Source: Spirochaetaceae bacterium (GTDB lineage Bacteria > Spirochaetota > Spirochaetia > Treponematales > Rectinemataceae). Taken from it: DNA of 6,648 bases. A program made the translations under genes and the position numbers. The stretch is from contig JAEUJG010000385.1 of NCBI GenBank assembly GCA_016794765.1, forward strand, positions 1 to 6,648, given 5' to 3'. Within the stretch, counting starts at the first letter, position 1; every line of letters begins with the position of its first letter. Of this stretch, positions 1-4,898 are shown piece by piece. The notes beneath the pieces are model-generated. The model saw only the letters and a program-made list of their open reading frames with translations, had not been told where the DNA came from and did not search any database.

Positions 1-47
1 CGCCCCGGGCCGCCGCCAAGGTAGGGCCGCCAAGGACAGGCAGGACC
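1..47. other. Leader upstream of the Fur-family gene, with a 10-bp direct repeat
   Basis: Non-coding or the extreme end of an upstream gene. One + frame reads into a TAG at 22-24 and could be the last codons of a preceding gene, but eight codons are too few to judge. The word GCCGCCAAGG occurs at 12-21 and again at 26-35. The second copy supplies the AAGGA (32-36), which together with AGG at 38-40 and 42-44 can act as ribosome binding sequence for the gene starting at 48/51. No convincing -35/-10 pair is visible, so the promoter probably lies left of the window. Confidence 0.4.
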
Positions 48-473
48 ATGATGAGCGAATCGGCCGGGCGCCTCGTTTCGCGGGGTATCAAACCTTCGTA
101 CCAGCGGGTGCGCATTCTCGACTATCTCGCCGGCACCAAGGCCCACCCCTCGGCCGAGACCATCTACCAGGGCCTGGCCCCCGAGCTTCCGACCCTCTCC
201 CGGACGACCGTCTACAACACCCTTCGCCTTTTCGCCGAAAAGGGACTCGTCCTCCAGCTCCTCCTCGACGAAGCGGAAGCCCGCTACGACGGCGACACGA
301 GCCCGCACGGCCACTTCCGCTGCCGCGGCTGCGGCCGCGTCCTCGACTTCCCCCTCGCCGCCGACCTCTCCCCGCCGACCCTTCCCGCCGGTTTCAGGCT
401 CGAGCGCGCCGAGCTCAGCTGCGTCGGCCTCTGTCCCTCCTGCGCGAAGGCGCTCGCCCCGCCCGGGGAATGA
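48..473 (+). CDS. perR: Fur-family metalloregulator, PerR-like peroxide sensor
   Basis: Predicted cytoplasmic, DNA-binding, metal-dependent repressor of 141 residues, the usual length of the family. Residues about 10-75 form the winged helix; the recognition helix is around SRTTVYNTLRLF (51-62). Residues about 76-141 form the metal-binding dimerisation domain. Against Bacillus PerR (recalled), all five regulatory-metal ligands appear: H33, D81, H87, H89 and D100. Aspartate rather than glutamate at the last position favours PerR over Fur. Two CxxC pairs, C92/C95 and C129/C132, fit the structural zinc site. In PerR, iron bound here catalyses oxidation of the ligand histidines by H2O2 and releases DNA. 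ATG codons at 48 and 51 are both possible starts; the frame is open further left but has no start codon there. The hemerythrin gene follows after 39 bp, so a redox-defence pair is likely. Which metal it senses is not proven, so the gene symbol is tentative. Confidence 0.85.
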   Translation: MMSESAGRLVSRGIKPSYQRVRILDYLAGTKAHPSAETIYQGLAPELPTLSRTTVYNTLRLFAEKGLVLQLLLDEAEARYDGDTSPHGHFRCRGCGRVLDFPLAADLSPPTLPAGFRLERAELSCVGLCPSCAKALAPPGE

Positions 474-477
474 GGGA

Positions 478-483
478 TATACT
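478..483 (+). promoter_or_regulatory. Possible -10 element before the hemerythrin gene
   Basis: TATACT stands out in a G+C-rich stretch just after the regulator's stop codon and 30 bp before the hemerythrin start. No acceptable -35 sits 16-18 bp upstream, so this is only a weak candidate. If it is not used, the hemerythrin gene would be cotranscribed with the upstream regulator. Confidence 0.2.
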
Positions 484-512
484 CCCCGCATCCAAAGCGT
501 GAAGGAGCAGGC

Positions 513-917
513 ATGGCCTACATAGAATGGACGGGAGCCCTGAGGATCGGCATTTCGGACATCGACGCCCAACACCAACGCCTCGTCGCCCTCATCAACG
601 AGCTCGCCGCAGCCCGCGAGATGGAAGGCGACGCGGCAAAGCTCGGGACGGCCCTCACCTCCCTCGCCGAGTACGCGGCGACCCATTTCGCGCTGGAGGA
701 GAGCCTCTTCAAGCGCTTCGACTACCCGGGCGCGGAGCCGCACGCGCGGGAACACGCCGCCTTCGCGGCTCGGGTCGCCGGCTTCGCCGCCGCTCTCGCG
801 GCGGGAGAGGCGAAACCGGAGGAGCTGCTCACCTTCCTCAAGACCTGGCTGACCACGCACATTTCCTTCTCCGACAAAAAATACGCGCCCTTCCTAAAAG
901 AGCGGGGCCGGGAGTAA
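513..917 (+). CDS. Bacteriohemerythrin (single-domain O2-binding diiron protein)
   Basis: A 134-residue cytoplasmic four-helix-bundle protein that binds O2 reversibly at a non-heme diiron centre. The family is linked to oxygen storage, delivery, scavenging or sensing, mostly in anaerobes and microaerophiles. All seven iron ligands are present in canonical spacing: H21, then HxxxE as H58/E62, HxxxH as H77/H81, and HxxxxD as H116/D121. The N-terminal IEWTGALRIGISDID block and the LFKRFDYP segment after E63 are typical. There is no signal peptide, membrane segment or fused signalling domain, so it is a stand-alone protein. The start is fixed by AAGGAG (502-507), 5 bp before ATG. Its place behind a PerR-like gene suggests a role in oxygen or peroxide protection. 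Family assignment is secure; the physiological role is inferred. Confidence 0.95.
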   Translation: MAYIEWTGALRIGISDIDAQHQRLVALINELAAAREMEGDAAKLGTALTSLAEYAATHFALEESLFKRFDYPGAEPHAREHAAFAARVAGFAAALAAGEAKPEELLTFLKTWLTTHISFSDKKYAPFLKERGRE

Positions 918-919
918 CG

Positions 920-973
920 GGGGACCTACGTCGTGCCGCGGGCGGGGGACAACAGCCCGGTCCCCTGCCCCGC
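920..973 (+). terminator. G+C-rich hairpin region after the hemerythrin gene, possible terminator or attenuator
   Basis: Arm 938-950 can pair with 960-973 to give about 13 base pairs with one bulged base and a G-T pair, enclosing a 9-nt loop (951-959). This is a very stable stem starting 20 bp after the hemerythrin stop. There is no following T-tract, so intrinsic termination is uncertain. A second, mutually exclusive pairing is also possible: GGGGACC (920-926) with GGTCCCC (959-965), the same right arm. It most likely stabilises or ends the upstream transcript. Confidence 0.4.
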
Positions 974-992
974 CACCGCTGATGGTTTCAGG

Positions 993-1020
993 TTGACAAA
1001 TGGGGAGAACCTGCTAGGAT
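993..1020 (+). promoter_or_regulatory. Sigma70-type promoter of the four-gene operon
   Basis: A perfect -35 TTGACA (993-998) is separated by 16 bp from TAGGAT (1015-1020). TG at 1012-1013 gives an extended -10 (TGnTAGGAT). Transcription would start near 1027, leaving a leader of about 40 nt before the aminotransferase ATG. The surrounding sequence is clearly less G+C-rich than the genes on either side, which supports a real promoter. Confidence 0.75.
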
Positions 1021-1026
1021 TGGATG

Positions 1027-1042
1027 GTGAGCGATTACTCAC
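1027..1042. promoter_or_regulatory. Candidate operator palindrome at the transcription start
   Basis: GTGAG (1027-1031) and CTCAC (1038-1042) form an inverted repeat with a 6-bp centre, and ACTCACTCACTACA continues on the right with short direct repeats. It overlaps the predicted start site, a position suited to a repressor. The left half, GTGAGCG, recalls LacI-family half-sites. It is not a CRP site, because the GTGA/TCAC spacing is 8 bp rather than 6. The protein that binds is unknown; the TetR-family regulator at the right edge is one candidate. Confidence 0.4.
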
Positions 1043-1066
1043 TCACTACACCCGTCGGAGGTTCCC

Positions 1067-2521
1067 ATGAGCTACGCCATCAGCGACTATCACGATACCG
1101 AGCCGATCTATGAAAGACTCGCGGCCCTCGTCGCGGAGCCGGCCCGGCCCATCGCCCGGCCGGCCATGGCCGAGTACCTGAGGCGCCTCGAGGAGGAATG
1201 CCCCAAATCCCGCGCCGTCGTCGCCGAGGCCAAGCGCTACATCCCCGGAGGCGTCCAGCACAACCTGGCCTTCAACTACCCCTTCCCCCTCGTCATCGAC
1301 CGGGCGGAAGGGCCCTACCTCTTCGACCTGGACGGACGGCGCTATCTCGACTTCCTCCAGGCGGGCGGCCCCACGATCCTCGGAAGCAACGATCCCGAGG
1401 TCCGCCGCCAGGTGCTCGAGGTCCTCGAACGTGTCGGCCCCTCGACGGGGCTCTTCCACGAATTCGAGCTCGCCCTGGCCAAGGAGATCGGCCGGCACAT
1501 GCCCGCCGTCGAGATGTTCCGCATGCTCGGGAGCGGCACGGAATCCGTGATGGCCGCCATCCGGGTCGCGCGGCTCGCTACCGGCAAGAAGCGCGTCGTC
1601 AAGATGGGCGGCGCCTACCACGGCTGGAGCGACCAGCTCGTCTTCAGCCTCAAGGTTCCCAAGACGAGGCGCTACGAGGCCCACGGCATTCCCGGCGCCT
1701 GCACCGCCCTCACCGACGAGGCGGCCCCGAACGACCTCGACTCGCTCGAGCGCGTCCTCCGCGCCAACCGCCTGCGCGGCGGCACGGCCTGCGTCCTCGT
1801 CGAACCCCTGGGCCCGGAGAGCGGCACGAGGCCGGTCGCGCGGGACTACAACCAGGGCGTGCGCGCCCTCTGCGACAAGTACGGCGCCCTCCTCGTCTTC
1901 GACGAGGTCGTCACGGCCTTCCGAGTGGGCCTGGGCGGCGCCCAGGGCTACTTCGGCGTCCGGCCCGACCTCACCGCCTTCGGCAAGATCGTCGCCGGCG
2001 GCTACCCCTCCGCGGGCGGCCTCGGCGGCCGGAAGGACCTGGTTCTCCTCATGGCCGCGGGCCTCGAGAGCGGCAAGCGGCGGGCCTACGTCGGCGGCAC
2101 GATGGCGGCCAACCCCCTCTCCGCGGCGGCGGGCTACTACACGTTGCGCGAAATCGAAAAGCGCGGCGCCTGCGCCGCCGCGGGCCGCGCCGGCGACCGC
2201 CTGACCGCCGGCCTCAAGAAGCGGATCGGGGAGCTTGGCCTCCCCTTCGTCGCCTACAACCAGGGCTCGATCTGCCACCTGGAGACCGTCGGCGCGATGT
2301 TCGTGCGGATGGACCTCCTGCGCATCCGCCGCGTCCTCGCGGAGCTCAAGGAGCGCAAGCGCCTCATGGAGGAGTACGGCGCGGCCTACGCGGCGGAGGG
2401 CCTCGTCACCCTGGCGGGCAGCCGCATGTACACGAGCGCCGCCGACACGGACGAGGTGGTCGACGAGGCCATCCTGCGCTTCGGCCGCGTGTTCGAGCGG
2501 GTCGAGGGGGCCGCGCGATGA
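1067..2521 (+). CDS. Class III PLP-dependent aminotransferase, glutamate-1-semialdehyde aminomutase-like
   Basis: A 484-residue cytoplasmic fold-type I PLP enzyme and first gene of the operon. Visible landmarks are GSGTES (155-160) for the cofactor phosphate, YHGW (184-187) stacking on the PLP ring, E246, DEVVTAFR (279-286) with the Asp that holds the pyridine nitrogen, and the Schiff-base lysine K307 in LTAFGKIVAGG. YVGGTMAANPL (341-351) replaces the more usual GT-x-x-GNPL. The overall pattern is closest to HemL and its many non-haem relatives. It is about 50 residues longer than HemL at the N-terminus; this region is rich in charged residues and Pro/Ala. The start follows GGAGG (1057-1061) by 5 bp. 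The operon partners are sugar enzymes, so it probably moves an amino group from, or within, an amino-sugar or amino-alcohol-like substrate. Haem synthesis is unlikely, as no other haem genes are nearby. The family is certain; the substrate, and aminomutase versus transaminase, are open. Confidence 0.88.
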   Translation: MSYAISDYHDTEPIYERLAALVAEPARPIARPAMAEYLRRLEEECPKSRAVVAEAKRYIPGGVQHNLAFNYPFPLVIDRAEGPYLFDLDGRRYLDFLQAGGPTILGSNDPEVRRQVLEVLERVGPSTGLFHEFELALAKEIGRHMPAVEMFRMLGSGTESVMAAIRVARLATGKKRVVKMGGAYHGWSDQLVFSLKVPKTRRYEAHGIPGACTALTDEAAPNDLDSLERVLRANRLRGGTACVLVEPLGPESGTRPVARDYNQGVRALCDKYGALLVFDEVVTAFRVGLGGAQGYFGVRPDLTAFGKIVAGGYPSAGGLGGRKDLVLLMAAGLESGKRRAYVGGTMAANPLSAAAGYYTLREIEKRGACAAAGRAGDRLTAGLKKRIGELGLPFVAYNQGSICHLETVGAMFVRMDLLRIRRVLAELKERKRLMEEYGAAYAAEGLVTLAGSRMYTSAADTDEVVDEAILRFGRVFERVEGAAR

Positions 2522-3246
2522 ACGAACGCGAGGCCCGCGCGCGCGTGCGGCGCGCCGGAATCGAGCTCGTCGAATCGGGACTCGTCGACGGCACCTGGGG
2601 CAACCTTTCGGTCCGCCTGGACGGCGGGCTCATGGCGATCACGCCCTCCGGCCGCGACTACCGCGCGTTGCGCGACGAGGACATCGTCCTCGTCGACATC
2701 GGGACGGGCGAGGCGCGGGGGGGCAAGCCCTCCACCGAGACCCCCCTCCACCGCGCCGTCTACGCGGCTCGGCCCGAGGTCGGCGCGGTGGTCCACACGC
2801 ACTCCGCGAGCGCCTCGACCGTCGCCGCGGCCAGGCGCGAGGTGCCGCCCCTCCTGGACGACTTCGCCCAGGTCGTCGGACCGAGCCTCCGCGTGGCGGA
2901 CTACGCGCTGCCCGGCACGGCGCGGATGGCGAAGGGGGTCCTCAAGGCCCTGGGAGGCCGGATGGCCGCCCTCCTCGCCAACCACGGCGCCGTGGCCCTC
3001 GGCCGCGACATGGACGAGGCCCTCCTCTGCGCGCGCATGGCGGAGAAGGGCTGCCGCGTCTTCATCGAGGCGGAGTTCCTGGGCGGGGCCGCCGCGCTCC
3101 GGCCGGTCGAGGCCTGGGCGATGCACCAGGTCTACCTCCGCAAGTACTCGAAGATGAAGGGCGCCGCCCCGGAGGCCCGGCCCGAGGGCGAAAGCCCGGC
3201 CGGCGGCGGGAACACGGCCCCCGGCGGCGACGGGACTTCCCGATGA
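2518..3246 (+). CDS. Class II aldolase/adducin-family protein (zinc aldolase or sugar-phosphate epimerase)
   Basis: A 242-residue cytoplasmic protein of the FucA/RhaD/AraD family, which cleaves ketose phosphates to DHAP plus an aldehyde or epimerises ribulose 5-phosphate, using zinc. GNLS (28-31) and TPSG (42-45) bind phosphate. E74 in KPSTETPLH is the acid/base position, and the zinc ligands are H93 and H95 (HTHS) and H156 (NHG). Spacing is almost the same as in E. coli FucA (E73, H92, H94, H155, recalled). The YLRK at 206-209 recalls the AraD C-terminus, but positions matching AraD H218 and Y229 appear to be V205 and A216, arguing against a standard epimerase. Residues about 215-242 are a Pro/Gly/Glu-rich tail absent from FucA. 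The start overlaps the aminotransferase stop (ATGA), with GAGGGGG 7 bp upstream. It probably acts on the product of the kinase encoded next; exact substrate unknown. Confidence 0.88.
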   Translation: MNEREARARVRRAGIELVESGLVDGTWGNLSVRLDGGLMAITPSGRDYRALRDEDIVLVDIGTGEARGGKPSTETPLHRAVYAARPEVGAVVHTHSASASTVAAARREVPPLLDDFAQVVGPSLRVADYALPGTARMAKGVLKALGGRMAALLANHGAVALGRDMDEALLCARMAEKGCRVFIEAEFLGGAAALRPVEAWAMHQVYLRKYSKMKGAAPEARPEGESPAGGGNTAPGGDGTSR

Positions 3247-4898
3247 GCGCGGAGGCGCACGTAATCGCCTTCGACGTCGGCACGACCAGCGCGAAAACCT
3301 GCGTCTACCGGCTCTCGGGCGGCGCGCTGGAGCTGGCGGCGAGCGCCTCCGCCGACTACGGGATCCGCATCCTGCCCGGCGGCGGCGCCGAGCAGGACCC
3401 CGAGGACTGGTGGAGGGCGGTCGGCGAGGGCAGCCGGACCGCGCTGGCCCGCGCGGGGCTCGCGCCTTCCGCGGTGCGCGGCATGGCCTTCTGTTGCCAG
3501 ATGCAGGGCCTCGTCCTCGTGGACGGGGCCGGCCGCCCCGTCCGTCCGGCCATGAGCTACATGGACCAGCGCGCCCGCGAGGAGAAGCGCCGGGGAATCG
3601 AGCGCGGCCTCAAGATCGAGGGCATGGGAATCGACAAGCTCTTCCCCTCCCTCCTCATCGCCGGCGGCGTCTCCGCGAGCGCCAAGGACCCGGTGTGGAA
3701 GTACCACTGGGTGCGCGAGCACGAGGCCGAGGCCTTCGCCCGCGCCGAGAAGTGGCTCGACGTCAAGGAATACCTCGTCGCGCGGGCGACGGGCCGCTTC
3801 GCGATGACCCTGGATTCGGCCAACGCGACCTTCCTCTACGACACGAGGCCGGGCCGACTCGGCTGGAGTCCCCTCCTGGCCCGGCTTTTCGACGTCGACA
3901 CGGCCCACCTTCCGGAGGTGATCGGCGCCACCGAGGTCGCCGGGCCCCTCCTGCCCGCGGCCGCCGGGGAACTCGGCCTCGAGCCCGGCATCCCGGTCTT
4001 CGGCGGCGGCGGGGACCTCTCCCTCATCGCCCTGGGTTCGGGAGCGGTCGGGGCGGGCCAGGCCCACGTCTACATGGGCACCTCGGGCTGGGTGGCCGCC
4101 TCCGTCGGGGAGCGGGTCGTCGACACCGAGGCGCGCGCCGCCTCCGTGCTCGGCGCGATGCCCGGGCGCTACAACTACATCTCCGAGCAGGAGACGGCGG
4201 GCAAGTGCATGGAATGGGTGCGCGACCACCTGGCCCTGGACGAGATCGGACTCTACCTGGGCGCGCGCCACGCCTGCGAGGAGGACGAGGCGCGCCACGC
4301 CTCGATCTTCGACTTCCTGGACGAGACGGTCGCGGGAGTCCCGGCCGGCGCCGGCGGCGTGATCTTCGCGCCCTGGCTCCACGGCAGCCGCTCCCCCTTT
4401 GAGGACCCCGACGCGCGCGGTCTCTTCTTCAACATCGGCCTCGACACGGGCAAGCGCTGCCTGGTGCGCGCGGTCGCCGAGGGCCTGGCGCTGCAAAGCC
4501 GCTGGCAGCTCGAGGCGATCCGCCGCCGCGTCGCGGCGCGCGGCCCCTTCCGCTTCGTCGGCGGCGGCGCGCGCTCCAAGGCCTCGGCCCGGATCCTGGC
4601 CGACGTCCTCGGGGAAAGCGTGGAGACGACGGCGGCGCCGCACAACGCGGGAGCCCTCGGCGCCGCCCTGGTCTGCGCGGCCGGGCTCGGCGCCCTCTCC
4701 TCCCTGGAGGAGGCCGCCCGCCTCGTCCCCGCGGAATCGCGCTTCGAGCCCGATCCGGCCTCCGCGGAGACCTACGACCGCCACTACGGGGTCCTGAAGC
4801 GGCTTTATCACGCGAACCGGGAAAGTTTCAAGGCGCTCAACGCGCGGCGAAAAGCAGGCTATACTGGGGGCTCGAAGCACAAGGAGCGAATGGCGTGA
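3243..4898 (+). CDS. FGGY-family carbohydrate kinase (xylulokinase-like)
   Basis: A 551-residue cytoplasmic ATP-dependent sugar kinase, slightly long for the roughly 500-residue family. The N-terminal actin-like domain (about 1-255) begins with FDVGTTSAK (10-18), the first phosphate loop. MSYMDQR (104-110) matches the W-x-D-x-R substrate region, with Ser in place of the common Trp. The catalytic base is D258 in GGGGDLS; xylulokinases usually have GGGGDN. The C-terminal domain carries YMGTSGW (278-284), the second phosphate loop, APWLHGSRSPF (376-386) and the adenosine motif GGGARS (440-445). Residues about 515-551 are a basic helical tail. It starts on the ATGA overlap with the aldolase gene; the upstream Shine-Dalgarno is weak, so translational coupling is likely. 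It would phosphorylate the ketose left after amino-group removal, before aldol cleavage. Kinase activity is well supported; sugar identity and the carbon phosphorylated (C1 or C5) are not visible. Confidence 0.92.
   Translation: MSAEAHVIAFDVGTTSAKTCVYRLSGGALELAASASADYGIRILPGGGAEQDPEDWWRAVGEGSRTALARAGLAPSAVRGMAFCCQMQGLVLVDGAGRPVRPAMSYMDQRAREEKRRGIERGLKIEGMGIDKLFPSLLIAGGVSASAKDPVWKYHWVREHEAEAFARAEKWLDVKEYLVARATGRFAMTLDSANATFLYDTRPGRLGWSPLLARLFDVDTAHLPEVIGATEVAGPLLPAAAGELGLEPGIPVFGGGGDLSLIALGSGAVGAGQAHVYMGTSGWVAASVGERVVDTEARAASVLGAMPGRYNYISEQETAGKCMEWVRDHLALDEIGLYLGARHACEEDEARHASIFDFLDETVAGVPAGAGGVIFAPWLHGSRSPFEDPDARGLFFNIGLDTGKRCLVRAVAEGLALQSRWQLEAIRRRVAARGPFRFVGGGARSKASARILADVLGESVETTAAPHNAGALGAALVCAAGLGALSSLEEAARLVPAESRFEPDPASAETYDRHYGVLKRLYHANRESFKALNARRKAGYTGGSKHKERMA
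4860..4865 (+). promoter_or_regulatory. Possible internal -10 element before the transporter gene
   Basis: TATACT lies in the last codons of the kinase gene, 15 bp before the AAGGAG ribosome binding site (4881-4886) of the transporter gene. No good -35 is found at the right distance. It resembles the arrangement before the hemerythrin gene and could give some extra transporter transcription, but the tight gene overlap already explains expression. Confidence 0.15.

Noticed and set aside
1027..1042. CRP/FNR-type binding site
   Set aside because: The GTGA and TCAC halves are 8 bp apart rather than 6, and no TTGAT-N4-ATCAA is present.
918..1066. Cobalamin or other riboswitch in the region before the aminotransferase gene
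   Set aside because: No B12-box or other conserved aptamer core is visible, and the predicted transcript start at about 1027 leaves a leader of only about 40 nt.
1046..2278. Long open frame on the minus strand opposite the aminotransferase gene (and similar ones at 2386-3126 and 3132-4880)
   Set aside because: Translations are Gly/Ala/Arg/Asp-rich without recognisable domains, and they lie opposite strongly supported genes. Long antisense frames are expected in DNA this rich in G+C.
1198..2517. Upstream extension of the aldolase reading frame by 440 codons
   Set aside because: The extension is an Arg/Pro-rich shadow of the aminotransferase gene; family similarity begins only at the ATG at 2518, which has a ribosome binding site.
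2235..3242. Upstream extension of the kinase reading frame
   Set aside because: It is an Arg-rich shadow across two real genes; the kinase fold begins at the ATG at 3243 with the FDVGTTSAK motif directly after.
2518..3246. L-ribulose-5-phosphate 4-epimerase (AraD) as a firm call
   Set aside because: YLRK near the C-terminus is AraD-like, but the residues at the positions of AraD H218 and Y229 appear to be Val and Ala, and N-terminal spacing follows FucA. Kept as the general class II aldolase family.
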